DNA of 64,000 bases from Monosporascus cannonballus. Lineage: Eukaryota; Ascomycota; Sordariomycetes; Xylariales. The stretch spans positions 124,001 to 188,000 of the forward strand of contig QJNS01000067.1 in NCBI GenBank assembly GCA_004154925.1. Reading direction: 5' to 3'. Of the stretch, positions 11,918 to 24,607 are shown in pieces; the first letter of the stretch is position 1, and every line of letters starts with the position of its first letter. Under the pieces are notes generated by a model. It was not told the DNA's origin. It saw nothing but the letters and a program-made list of their open reading frames with translations, and made no database searches. The translations under genes and the position numbers were made by a program.

Positions 11918-13945
11918 GCTTCTTAACTATATCCGATATAATATAATTCCCGCCTAAAGCTCCGTAAATTATTATTACAGTATATTAATACGTTTTAATT
12001 CTTATTTTTAAGGTGATAAAGTTATTAACGTTTTTTATCGTTGCGTTTAAAACCTTTTTGGAAATTCCTTATAATTCTTTTGAGTTTCGTTATTCTGCGG
12101 CTTTTTTATAAGTAATTTTTTTAACTTTTGTTCGAGTTTATTAAGCTTTGCTTATATTTTTTTATTTAACGTATTAAGCTATTATGTTTGTCGTTATTGC
12201 CGGCGTATTATTTTTTCGAACTTTATTAATTAGTTTTAATTTTGCCGTAATTTGTTTTATTAAATAAATTATTTCTTTATGTTTATTACTACATTTTATT
12301 ATACAATGTCTTAATTATTATTTTACAGATTTTCTATAAATTAACGTATTTTTTTCCTTAATAGTTTTACGTTTTCGGAAATCCGTAATAAATATTAATT
12401 TAAAATAAAAATCTATAATAACTTTTTAATAATGCTTTTTTATTATACGCTAGATTAAATTTTTTCCGTTTGGTAATTATATTATTCATAATGACAAAAG
12501 GGGTTTTCCTATAGGCACTGCTTTTTTTCGAGTTAACTTTTTGCTTCGGCCAGTTATTAGATATTTTCTGGGGTTATGGTTTAAAGATATCGATATTATT
12601 ATTTATCGTTTTTGTTATCTCCAATACGTTTTGGAAAGTCGAATCCCTTATAATATATACGGATAATTCGTTCGTAAATATGTTACTTCCATTTTTCGTA
12701 ATCGGGATATTTTTGCCGTTGATAATGTATAACATATATTTTGCCGTATTAATTAGGGGTTCCGAGACAGATTTTTTTGTTCAATTTTGATATTTGCGTA
12801 ATTATTCCTATAATGCTTTTTATTATGCTTACGATATTTATTAAACTAGTTTTTTAGTTTTTTATATTTTCTATCGAATTTTTTATCGTAATGGTCCTTA
12901 TTGGACTTTTTGCCATAGGCCTAATACGTATTTGGCTTGGATTATGTTAATAGTTTTACTGTTATTTATTTAATTATTTCTGAATTATCTTTCCGCTATA
13001 AATATCCAGTTATTTTATTATAGCCTTTTAGATTTTTTGTATTTATAAGCTTTGTATCCTATTTTACCATAATTGAAATACTTAATCTGGCTTTAGTTTT
13101 ATTTATGGGTAACGCCGAGTTCCATAGGTTCTGGCGCCGTTTTATAAGAAGTAAAAGGCGTATCTCGTTTTTTCCCTTGGTTGGACTTATTATACCCCGA
13201 TCGTAAGATATATTATTCTTTTTTCTTTTGTTATTTTTCAAACTATCGATTATTAATTTTGATTATTTTTGTAATATAACGATTTAGGACAAGTAATCGT
13301 TTAATCCGAATAATTTTATTTTTTATATTATCTTTTAATTTTTTATAAAATATGTCGATAAAGGTATTAGTTTTATCGCTTTTTGTATTTAGCCTTAACC
13401 GTAAAGTTTTTTAAATTTAAGGCGTATTTAAATATAAATACTTTTTATTGGAATTATAAAAAGTATTAAATCATAAATCGCTTTTTATCCGAATTACCGA
13501 AATTATTACCTATTTTATTTTCGAAATTAATATAAAAGAAAACGATTTTATTAATAAAATTTTCTTTGTTCGATTTTTTTACTTTCAGTAAATTTCTTAT
13601 AATTAGTTTAAATTAATTAACTGTATTTCCCGTTATATATAATTTTATTATTAGGACCTTATTTAGCGGATCGTTAAGGTCTAAAAAACGAAAATAAATT
13701 CGTATCTAAGTTAAAAAGGTTTACGGGTTTCCTTTCCTATTGTAAAGCTCTGGTTTTATCGGTTTTATACGGGCGAAAAAGGCTTGGGCAGGTAACGTAA
13801 ACTTAATTTGTCGGATCTTTTTTCATAATTCCCGAATTCAAGCCTAAAACTGCTGAATAAGGGTTTTCTAAACGCTAGTTAACATTTTAACAGTATTAAA
13901 TATTGCTTAAAGTTTGACGGTATTACTGAACAAAAACTTATAACG
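11918..13945 (-). pseudogene. B1 gag and leader, degraded
   Basis: Continuation of B1 after the nested element; it aligns by eye with B3 at about 38640-40819. The stop-free minus-strand stretch 13241-13059 belongs to the gag region. Individual gag motifs are not clear because of the AT shift; assigned by position between the 5' LTR and pol. Confidence 0.65.
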
Positions 13946-14382
13946 TATGATAATCTTGAGATTTAATTAATTATTAAACCTTAATCGTACGGGTGTATAT
14001 TAGCAAAAGTATTATAGGACTTTATAACAATAAAATAACTTAATTACATTTCTTAATATTAAGGATGTAAAAACGTATTACAAACGATTGGTATTAATAA
14101 GTGCTATAAGCTGAAACTATTTAAACTATGGAAATAATAAGCGTATATATCCTTTTATAGATCTCGTTGGATCCCTTGAATTATTTCGGATCTATATTGG
14201 ATAACTGTATGGATCCCGTTGGATCCCTTAGATCATTTCGGATCCATATTGGATAACTGCATGGATCTCGTTGGATCCCTTAGATCATTTCGGATCCATG
14301 TCACGTGATTCCGACCCACCTGGGTCCTGTTTCGGTCACCAAGTGACCGTTTTCGAGACCCTCCATTGGCTGGGTCATAACA
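13946..14382 (-). repeat. B1 5' LTR (437 bp)
   Basis: Begins TATGATA (mutated TGTGACG) and ends GGTCATAACA, followed by the TSD AATAA. It contains three 52-bp units at 14162-14316 and a CACGTG palindrome at 14302-14307. It is clean at the outer end and mutated at the inner end. Confidence 0.9.
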
Positions 14383-14387
14383 AATAA

Positions 14388-16190
14388 CCGGTTTCGAAAA
14401 TATATATTAGCTTATTTTTTATAACTCCGTACGAAAATACGTATATTAATGTAATAATATTTTCTGATCAGAAATATTCTTCGTCGGTAATAAGCATAAT
14501 AATTTTTTAAAGTAGTATAGTTCGATATTATGCCATAAGTTCGAATTATTTTCGACATTTGATAATATTTTAAAATGGTCTTACAGGCGATTTTTTCCTT
14601 AAATATATAGAGCGATGGGTATTAATCGATTAAAATTAATTTACTGATTAGAAAGAAATATAGAAATATAAGATAAAATGTCGTCGTATAGCTTTTTTTA
14701 ATATTTTCTTAAATTTTAACGCATTTAGAACCTTAATGTTTGCAGCTTTACTTAATTTACCAAACTTAGATTAATTTATTTTTTTAGAGTTTAGCTTAGG
14801 ATCAGTCCGAGCCGGTTTTTTAGATTGCTTTTTCGACGACGTCGATACTATGATATATGTAATAAGGTCTGGGTATATAGTAAATAAGAAACCGTGCTAT
14901 AGGTAAATAAATATGAGATATAATTAATAAATTGTAAAATTCATATGGTATTAAAAAGTATTTAATAATAACAATAACAAATAAAAACAATTAATTAATA
15001 ATATACTTATTATTCCTAATTATTTTTTTAAAGAAAATTCTAGTATGCCGAAAAAATTCTAGAAAGTTTTTATCTAATGTTATTAAGGAAAGGATCGGGC
15101 GTTATTATCGTCTTTAATTAATTATTTGCAAACGTTATTATGTTTATATTTTTTCAAGTTTTAATTTCTATAATTTTTTATTTTTCTTTATTAATAATAT
15201 TTATTATATATTTACGTATATCGATACTTGGATTTGTATATATCTTCCTTTCTATTTAAGACGTTTGATCAGTTTATTATAGATATTTTTAAACCGTTAA
15301 AACCTTTTAAACGTTAAGGTTTTCGTATTAATACGGATGGTAAGGAATTAATTAAATGAATAAGCTATTTGTTAATTAAAAATAATATTTTCAATATTAT
15401 TAAAAGCGGTTAAATTCGATATAATCAAAATTTTCAAAATTTCGATCGTTTCTTGTTATGTTGTCGTTACGGTTCTTAAAGCCTTAAAGCATTTTATATT
15501 TGCTAAACCTTTTATCTGCAAGATAAATAAATTTTTAGCTTTTTAACTTTAACGTAATAATAAACCTCCAATTAACCCTTTCGATATTCGTAAAAGCCGA
15601 AAACCCATATATCGTTAAGTTTCTATACTCAAATTATATCCTTTTTTTGAGTATCGATTTTGTAATATTACTAAAAGTAATAATTATTTTTTTCTATAAT
15701 TCCAGTTGTAGATAATTTATTTCTGCCTAGGCCTTATTATTCTTAACAGAAAATATAGCAATTCATTAAAGATAATTCGATAATATCTCGAATTTTAAGT
15801 ACCGTTAAGCAATTCTTTAGAAGTTATCGATTAATAACGCCAGTATCTAATATTAATATTAAAAAATCTTTTTTATCCTTAAATTTATTAATTTCTCTCG
15901 GTTTAAAAATCATTGACCAACTTCCTGGTCCATTTACTAGTATTAATAAATTAAACCTCCGTTAATATTTTTTTTCCATATTTTAGCATATAGTTAATAT
16001 CTGGAATAATAACATAATTATTATTTATATTATTTCCAAGTATTTCGAAATAAGCCATTTTTCTTATCGTAACTTATCCTGTTCTAATTAATAATAAATA
16101 CTTAAAATAATATTTATTTCGTTTATTTTCGGTCCCGTTATTAATCGGTTCCTAAAATAGCGAATTACTGGTATTAATTTCGAGGAAATT
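14388..16190. other. AT-rich fossil sequence between B1 and solo LTR
   Basis: No feature recognised. Some minus-strand stretches (around 15600-15300 and 14850-14700) are open apart from TAA/TAG at Gln-like positions, so RIP-mutated coding sequence is likely, but I cannot name it. It was contiguous with positions 1-1043 before B1 inserted. Confidence 0.4.
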
Positions 16191-16535
16191 TGTGACGGCT
16201 ATGCGGTTTAACCAACTATTAAACCTTAGTCGTACGGGTTTATGTTGGCAGAAGTATCGTGGGAATTTGAGCAATGGATACAGTAACGTGTTACGTCTCG
16301 TAATACCAAGGGCGCAGAAGCGTATTGCAAACGATTGGTATTGATGAGTGTTGCAAGCTAAAGTTATTTAAATTATGGAAATAATAAGTATTTTATACTT
16401 TAACTTTTCCATCTCGTCGAGCCTGGCTTTATAGGTTTTACGATCGATCCCGTCGAGCCATCACGTGACTGGACCCACATGGCTTAGCCATTTGTTGCGA
16501 CCGTTTCCGAGGCCGTAACTTGTTGGGTTATAACA
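16191..16535 (-). repeat. Solo LTR of the B family (345 bp)
   Basis: Starts TGTGACGGCT, ends GGTTATAACA and is flanked by AAATT on both sides (16186-16190, 16536-16540), so it is a complete LTR left by recombination. Its U5 half matches B1; its U3 half has the GTCGAGCC type shared with the 5' LTR of B2. CACGTG at 16462-16467. Much less mutated than the full elements around it. Confidence 0.92.
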
Positions 16536-17959
16536 AAATTGTTAACGCCCAGTCGCCGATCACCAAAATACTACTTTCCAAAAATAAGCCCGGGATAAAA
16601 ACCGTATTTGTCGAAGTTATCCGCGCCGGTTTTTTAGGTTAACTTATAATATATTTTATTAAGAACTTTCGATATATTAATAAGCTATTTATTTAAATTT
16701 TCAAAATACCTAATCTAATACCTTATAAACTTTGTAAAAAACGTTGTTATATTTCTAAATTCATTAAAAATTACGGAATATTTTTATTTTTCAGATAAAT
16801 ATATGTTTTTGGCTTTACGAAAAATACTTATAATAATTATATCAGGTTAATCGATAAATATAATTATATATTTAAAAATAATTAATATAAGAATTTGCAA
16901 ATAAGTTTTATAAAAAGGCCATAAATAAAATTAAATATTTATAAATTAAATTATAAGGTTTTTACGTATTTAATAACGGTTTTCTTTAACCTCCAAATAA
17001 AAAAATTTGTTAATTTCTATTATATAACTAAAATTCGTAATGTTTTAAAAAAATTCGGATAAATTATTACCTTAGCATCTTAACTGCTCTAAAATTTAAT
17101 AAATATATAAATTAGCATCTTTTTCTATATAATAATACTTTGCAAATAATCGCGATAACTGTTGCCTTTTATCCGATTAAATAATTTCGTATATACTATT
17201 ATTATTTATAATTATATAACTTTTCAATCGTCTATTTGGTATTTAAACTTTAATATATATCTTAATAGATTCTATAATTCTAAATTGCAAGTTTTTCGGT
17301 AACTCGATATTTATACCGTTTTACGTTTTATTCGTAATATTATATAACCGATCGGATTCGTCAAATAATGGTTTTATCCAATTATATTTTTATGAATTCA
17401 TTTACTTTTAATATCTTTTTTTACATTCAACAAATTACTTTAATTTATTAACTAAAAAAACTCCCTATAATAATATCTTATTACTTTCTTCTAAATGGTA
17501 AATATTTTAATTAATTACATTATTAATTCAATACGATCCTATTTATCGATACTTTAATTTTATTTTTTGAATATAATAATATATCGTAATATATTATAAA
17601 GTAATACTAAATTATTAATTTCTGAAGGCCGAATCCTTATTTTGTTTTTGTTTTTTTATTAGCAAATTAAACCGCTTTACGGCGTTACGTAATAATCACT
17701 TTAATTACTTTGGCAACGTCGTCGGTTTTACGTTTCAATAACTTAATTCGCTATATAACTAAATATTCTTTTAATCTATTAAAATCCTATATTATGATCC
17801 TTTATATCGATATCATAGTTTCGATCGATAAAAGCGCCTTTTAGCCTTATAATAACTTATAAAAGCTAAAACAGTAATTTTTTATTATAATATTATTTCC
17901 AAACATTATTTTAATCAAAAACTTTAACCCATTCTTTACCTGTACTATTTATTACTTTT

Positions 17960-18290
17960 ATTAGTTTCTTAACGATCGAGATATATCTTCTCTCGATTAA
18001 TCCCTGCCGCCAAATAACGTATACAATTTTAACCTTTCGCTTAATCCTAAATATTTTGCAGGTTTTGATAACTTTTCTCTTATTTTCAAAACCTTATCGA
18101 TTTTAATTTTAACTGGAATTCCATATCGATAAAAGATATATTCCTCCAAGAATTTCTTAATTATTATAGAAATAATCGTACGTACGGTTTTAGTTATGAA
18201 ATATCCGGACAATTCGTATCGGGTTTCGATAATCGCCTTATATCTCCTTGTCGTTTGGCATAAATTAAACGTTAATAACTCAGACAACTA
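17960..18290 (-). pseudogene. Element E integrase core fragment
   Basis: A 96-residue stop-free stretch (18287-17997) reads RRYKAIIETRYELSGYF, then FLEEYIFYRYGIPVKIKIDK. This is the integrase pattern in which a short segment beginning KYxxxARDDLSGW is followed by FLxEDIxxRHG and a D-rich strand; the Asp residues expected here have mostly become Tyr or Asn-like residues, as G-to-A change on the coding strand would produce. Fragment only. Confidence 0.65.
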
Positions 18291-18929
18291 TAGTATCCAA
18301 TGGATTTAAAAAGTTATAGTTTTTTTTTTCGAAACGTTAATCAGCAGCTTTTTAGCATAGAACGTAGTCAAAGATTACCTCCTGTATATGTCCATATATA
18401 TCGCACTAATAATATAAAGTAGCTATACGTCGATAAGTCGCATCCCGTCCTTTACAATTATAATTTTAGTAATATTATCTAATTACTATTAAACGGTTTT
18501 ATTTACTCTTTATAACTTTGCGATTACTATATGGCTTTTCCGTTTGGTATCACAGAATACCGTTTTGGATAAAATATTTTAGTGTTTCGGTTTTAAAAAT
18601 TATTCGTTTTTTTATCGTTATATATGTTAATCGATTAAAGAGTTTTAATGTTATTAGAAACCTTACATATTTTTATAACGGTTTAAACCAAGTCCTAATA
18701 AAAGATATTTTTTAATTTAGGTTATTCCGGTTATAAGATTTAGCCGAATAACGTTTAATTGGATATTAATAAAATTATCGACTTTTTTCTTTTATTAATC
18801 GTTTAATTCGTTAAAAAACTCGGCTGGTTTTCTCGATAATCTATTAACGGACGTATTCTTTTTGCTAAAGACATATTTAATTTTAAAATCGAAAAACTTA
18901 ATTTACGTAATTTAAAGAATTAATTAGAC

Positions 18930-19310
18930 ATCGGGTAATAAGTTTATAAAGCTATTAATTTATTCAACTAATATCTTGGTATTAATTTGAAACGTAAACC
19001 GAACTTTATAAATATAATTCCGGAATCGCCTTACGATTTTAAAAATTATTCGATATTCCAGTTTGGTAATATCGAAATCTAGTTCGGTTCCTTTCCAGAT
19101 ATTACTTTTATAACGCGCCGGGTATTTCACGCCATTAATTATCTGGCCTAATATTTTTCCGAAATTTCGCCCGTATAAATCCGTCCTTATAATAATTTTT
19201 TCTATTTCGGGGCTGTAATTAATTATAATTTCAGTTAAAATTGTCGTAAATTTCTTTTCAAACGTTTTTATAATATACTTTTAATTAAGACTTTAAGTAA
19301 AAGGTTTATT
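18930..19310 (-). pseudogene. Element E RNase H fragment
   Basis: Minus-strand frame reads ARYKSNIWKGTELDFDI, TKLEYRIIFKIVRRFRNYIY and VRFTFQINTKILVE, which follows the RNase H pattern of Ty3-type elements (TKLEYRAL...RRFRYYxYGxxFxxxTDxKTL). The catalytic Asp before the last Lys is now Asn. One TAA follows at a Gln-like position. It lies directly downstream (in sense) of the RT. Confidence 0.65.
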
Positions 19311-19479
19311 TTTGCGGAATAAATAAATAAAAGGTTCCGTTTTAATAATATTATACACAATAAATATCCGATAGTAAATAGTAATCTTTAAAAAAGCTTT
19401 AACCTCCGATACGTTTTTACAGGGACGAATTTCCAAAATTTTTACCACTTTGGCTATATCAGGTCGATAACTATTCGCA

Positions 19480-20010
19480 CCGTAAAAAAATCTGATTATA
19501 ATTACAGATTCGCAGCACCACTGATATTTTTACATATTGATCGTAGCTCCGGCGAATTTGCAATTAAAAAAAGTTTTATTTATGTTAACAATATGCTTAA
19601 AAACGAACAGTTAAAGTCTGGAAAAAATTTTAACATTATCGTATTACGTCCTTAATCTCTTAATGTTAGCGTTATTTATAAATAACAGTACGATTTCGGA
19701 TATTAAATTATAAAAGCTTTTCCTAGTTACGCGATAATAATGAGCCATAAAAGTAATAAACCCCATAAGCATAATAATATATCGGAATAATTCTAACGGT
19801 ATTACGAACGTTATTATATTTTTGCTAGCAGAAACTAAAATAAGCTAATTATACCCAAAAAAAATCTATATAAGAAACCAAAAAGCATATGGCGAAATCG
19901 GCGGAAAATTCGTCTTAATTTTCTCGTATAAATACATTTCGCAAAATAATAATATTTAGTTTTGTCGTAAAGTTAATCAGTTGCAAACCGCCATTTTTTT
20001 TCTTTATAAG
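19480..20010 (-). pseudogene. Element E reverse transcriptase fragment
   Basis: Minus strand; allowing RIP-type stops the reading gives CFIDFFLGY, TTFVIPLEFFRYIIMLMGFT and LLFINNANIK. These correspond to the RT fingers/palm, the PxG motif region and the active site, which in this lineage is FIDDA; both catalytic Asp codons now read Asn. Breaks are compatible with C-to-T and G-to-A changes alone. Confidence 0.65.
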
Positions 20011-22769
20011 AAACCAGGTATTCCGGTACGTAGCATACGATTATTTAAGAACTATTTTTAATACATATTCGTAATATATCGATTAATTTATGTTTTATAT
20101 TAACTAGCATTATAATACCTTTACTTTGTCGTACTTTATAGGGAATAATTCTCATTTTATAAAAAGGTGCAATAATCTTTTTAATTCGACCATATTTTTA
20201 CTAATGTTATTCTAAGGTAGTTTTCTTCCGGAATAATATTTTCGTAAAAAAGGCCTTTCTTATACGAGTAAACTTATGGTTAATCTGATTAAATAAACCA
20301 GAGTTTTCCTTTCGGTTAATCAAATCTTTCGGGGTATCGAAATAAACCTAGAAAATAATGCCGTTAATAATATACCAGGTTCATCTAGGATATTTCCTTA
20401 TCTTTTAATCGTTTGTATAGCTTTTTCGAATTCCTTAATTTTTTAATCTGGGTCCTTAGGTAATATCGATTTATCGAGTGATACATTATTAACAAGAACC
20501 ACTTTCTTTTATTTAGGCTTATATATAGTATTGATTTAAACTGCCTCTTTCTTTTTCTCCTTAATATTATCGTACATTTTTTTCTATAAAATTCCATATA
20601 ACGCATATGCCAATTTTTCGTTATCGAACTGTCCCAAAATCTTATCCTTAAGGTTTAACTTATTTTCTATAATCTCCTGGATTATTTTATAGTCTTAATT
20701 AAAGGACGTTTTCTTAATCGAAAACATATAAAAGCTTATAACAGGTTTATTTGTCTTTTCGTTATTAAACTTATTTACGCTAATAAAACGGCCTATAAGT
20801 TTACCGGCTGTATTTTTCAAGGTAATTATTCGTACGGATATTACGGCTAATTTGCTCTGTCGATATTAAGAAAATAATAATTTTCGTCGAACCAAATTCT
20901 AAAATTTCTTGTATTACTTTTCAATCCATATTTAATATTATTTTTGATTTCGTTATAAAATTAAGTCTTAATACTAATAATTGTGCGATATGGCGGTCGT
21001 CCATAACAAAAAGAGAAATAATAAATAATCGACTAGCGAACTATATTATGGCCTCGATTACGCCTTCGAATTTGGTCCTTTTTTGGGAATTAAATCCTAT
21101 GAAAAAACCTGTATTTGTTGCATTGCCAGCCCATATTTCTTGGTGTACGATAAGATTATAATATTTGATTTGGTTTCGATATCGATAATATCATTAAGTT
21201 CTTTTTTTTTCAAAATTAATTTTAATAATAAATCGGAATAATGGAATAATATATTCGATCTGATTTTATTGTTATACGGACAGAATATTGGCCTCGTTTT
21301 GTATTTTGGGTTATATTTAATATCCGTAATTTGGATTTTAGGCGTTTATTACAGTTTAATAAATATAAAACTGCGAATTTTTATCTTTGTTATCTTTATA
21401 GTTTTTTTATTTTTATAATTTAATGTTTTTAAAGTTTTACGGCTATAAAATTCTTAAAAACTGTATTAAAATCCGAGTTAATCTTAATTAATTCCGATTA
21501 ATTGATTTCGAATTTCGTTTTCGTATTTTCGTAAATTTTAAGTTTTTAATATTTTACTAATTACTTGTTAATTAGTTTACCGTAATTAAAGGTATAATTC
21601 GTTTATACTTCTATTTCGGCATTTAAAAATAAAGGTCCGTTTTATACAAGTTTATTATTAACGATTTTGTTTTTCTTATAGATTTGCCGATATTTTCCCT
21701 TTTTTTATTAAATCGTTTGGCTGATATAATATTAATAAGTATAGGGGGTTAATTATTTATATTAACCCTTAATATACGGATTTTCTTAAGGTGCCGAATA
21801 CCTTTGTTTTTAATAAGATTACTCCAAAACCAATTAACCGAAGGTATTTTTTTGTAAAATGGGCTACCGTCTTTTATAACAAAACAAAATACGTTAATTT
21901 TAGTAATACGATTCTGATTAATAGCGAGTTCCGATCGGTCAGGTTTTAAAATTGTTGTAAGATAAGGTACGTCCGGGGTATTATAACAGGTAAAATCCTG
22001 GTTAATATTAGATCTGGATTTTTCTAATCCTTTAAAGATTTTCTGTCGGTAATTATAATACTTTATTTTATCCTTAAAACAACTAAAAAAGCTGCATAAT
22101 TATATATTTATTTTAAAATCTGTTTTTAAAGAAAAGTTCTTTTATCAATCGCCTAATTTTGGAATGTCGTCGGGAATTATATTATACTCAAATTAAATCG
22201 ATTAACTTTAAATCCGAAAATGATTGTATATTAATTATTATTAAACGAAATTACACCGATTTTTTCCATATTCGAAAATAACCTGTACGTATATATTACG
22301 TATTTTTATGTATTGCCAAATTAATAAGTTTCTTTTTTAAAATTACCAAATCGTTTTTCGCGGCCTCGGTAATTATTTTATTTATTATAAAATCTTATTT
22401 TATTAAAATCGTCCGGCTAAAAATTTATTATATTAATCGATAAATCGGTATTATTATATTATGTCTAGAGCGGTTTCTGGCTTAAAGGTACGTAGTAATA
22501 CAATAATCAGATAGCTTTATAATTCCTTATTTTTTCTTTAAAGGTATTCCAGTTCTGAATTTATTGTACTTAGGCAATTTTTAATTTTTGCAAAACATTA
22601 GTAACCTGCGACTCCTAATTACGTTTTGCCGATAAAAAAAGTTCAAGTCTAAGATTACTTTATCGAAAAGGCTTAAAGTTTTGTTATCGTCCCTCTTTTA
22701 TTTAGCTAAAGTCGAAATGAACCGTATTTGATAATTATTTTCGTTCCTTATATCTAATTAATTTAATTT

Positions 22770-23420
22770 TATTAAAAACTCAGCTTTTAATTAATGACAT
22801 TACGATATCATAACCTATTACATATAAATCTTTAAGCTTTATAAATAAGTTATTAAGGACTTTTTCTAAATAACTGTTTGAAAATCTCTTTAATAAGTTT
22901 TCAGTATATTCGTTCTTATTCGCAATCTTATTTTTAAACTTAGATTTTTTAACGATATGACGAATTTTAATAATATATTCCAAATAATACTTATAAATTC
23001 AATCAGGTATATTATATTACATTTGTTTTATTAGTATTTGTAATCGATTTTTAATAATTTATATTGATTTTAGCTTTTATAATTTAATGATATTCAAAAT
23101 GCTTTTAACGGCCTTATCTTAAATAATAACACCTTTAAGAATAACTTTAATTCGATTTTTCATAAAAGGGTTATTTATTTAGTAAAATAACTTATTAATT
23201 ATTTCCGCCTTTATAAACTTATACTTCCGATACAGCTTACCGACTTCTTTAAATTAGTTAGTAGCTGCAGTACCAGAAAAACGGAAGTCTGGAAAAACTG
23301 ATATATCCGGCAATACTATAAGAAAAACAAGCTTATCTATAATATCTTTCGGGAATCCATATCCACACTAATTAAGGGATTCCAAAAGTGCAATTTTAGG
23401 GGTGGATATTATATGTTTAG
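22770..23420 (-). pseudogene. Element E gag-like region
   Basis: On the minus strand a frame with few stops runs through GYGFPKDIIDKLVFLIVLPD, FPDFRFSGTAATN, FKEVGKLYRKYKFIKAEI and, in the open part 22983-22780, KNEYTENLLKRFSNSYLEKV and LKDLYVIGYDIV. Position upstream of RT and helical composition suggest Gag. I do not recognise a zinc knuckle. Could be another leader protein. Confidence 0.5.
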
Positions 23421-24215
23421 TAAAAATCTGTGAAAAAATTTGAATAAGTTAAATTTATTATTCTTTTTGTATTTTGATAATAATTTCCGGTATTTTTTAT
23501 ACTCGCTCTTTAATTATTTTTATAGCCGGCTCTGAGAAACTAATAAGAATACTTAAAAGTTGCTCGTTATTAACCTCGCTTTCGTACTTAGATTTAGATA
23601 ACCGGTAACGATTAATAATATTCGACGCTGGACTTGAATCTTTTTTGAAAACAGGGTATTCCAGAACGGATAATAACTTTTATTATACCGCGATTTTTAA
23701 TAGCTTCGACGACCTTTTAGCAAACCGGTTAAATCCTGATAAAATTTACTAATTAAAGGATAATAATTTAAGGTTAGCATAATTTAATCACTTAAAGGTA
23801 TTATTGGAATGCGTAAATATGAAAAAGTTTAAAACATTTGGTATTTTCGTTTATATTTTCTGAGTCTTTCGCAGTCGTAATTAAGATATTATCCTTTTTT
23901 TTTTACTTACGTAAACTCTTTCGTTTTAATCGGCATATTGCTGGCGGTAAATGCCAGCCTTAATCGTCTCCAATTTCACGATTAATACCTCTATTATTAA
24001 CTTTAATACCAAAATAATCCTACTAATTAATACTAGCAAATCTAAAAAAATAACTCTAAAAAGGGCTTATCTAGAATGCCGGTTTATCAGGGCGAAAATG
24101 TTCCAAAATATATTGTTTAATTAGTCGGTCCCATTTTTCTAATTATATTAAGAAATATTAATCCTTTTTCGATTTTTTTTTTCGTAAACGAAATCACAGG
24201 CTCTACAGCCCTATT

Positions 24216-24607
24216 TGTTATGACCTAACGGTCTTGGCTTCTTAAAAAACGGTCAGCTTGGGCATCCAAGCCCGACCGTGCCAAGAAGGTCACGTGATTG
24301 TCTCAAAGGGCTCAAAGGCTTGGCACCTTTGAGCCGGTTAGGCCAGCGGATGGCTCAAAGAGCTTAAGGGGCTTAAGTGTTTAAACCGGTTAAGGAATTT
24401 AAGCTAAGTCAAGGATATATATATTTATTATTTCCATAATTTAGATAATTTCAGCTTGTAATATAATATCGTTACTTAAAACATTTTTGGTATTATGAAA
24501 CATAATATGATTATTATATTTATTATTTAAATTTTTACGATATTTCTGTTAATATAAATCCGTATAATTAAGGTTTAATAATTAGTTAAATTGCATAATT
24601 TATTATA
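24216..24607 (+). repeat. Element C 5' LTR (392 bp)
   Basis: Begins TGTTATGACC, ends ATTTATTATA, which equals the GCTCGTCACA end of the other LTR after C-to-T/G-to-A changes at every differing site. The outer half (24216-24400) is GC-rich with a CACGTG at 24291-24296; the inner half is strongly AT-shifted. Confidence 0.92.

Larger units (their letters stand above)
1044..14382 (-). mobile_element. Chromovirus B1 (Ty3/Gypsy LTR retrotransposon), RIP-degraded
   Basis: Minus-strand LTR retrotransposon bounded by LTRs at 1044-1532 and 13946-14382 and by a 5-bp target duplication AATAA (1039-1043, 14383-14387). It is interrupted by element A with its TSD (5481-11917); without that it is about 6.9 kb. 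Reading the minus strand the order is 5' LTR, gag (13945 to about 12000), RT (about 4900-4200), RNase H (about 4010-3680), integrase (about 3500-2700), chromodomain (about 2420-2190), purine-rich tract next to 1533, 3' LTR. Every domain is crossed by stops of the RIP type; the RT active-site motif reads YLND instead of YLDD. Non-functional. Confidence 0.9.
16541..24215 (-). mobile_element. Element E, old Ty3-type retrotransposon relic (left part)
   Basis: Minus-strand gag-pol relic of a lineage different from A-C. In sense order: gag about 23420-22770, RT about 20010-19480, RNase H about 19300-18930, integrase about 18290-17960. It is interrupted at 24215 by chromovirus C (TSD CTATT) and resumes at 30907. 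No LTR pair could be recognised, so the ends are approximate. Strong AT shift throughout. Confidence 0.7.

Noticed and set aside
18518..18715. 65-codon plus-strand ORF in element E
   Set aside because: Low-complexity, hydrophobic AT-rich translation on the strand opposite to pol, with no motif.
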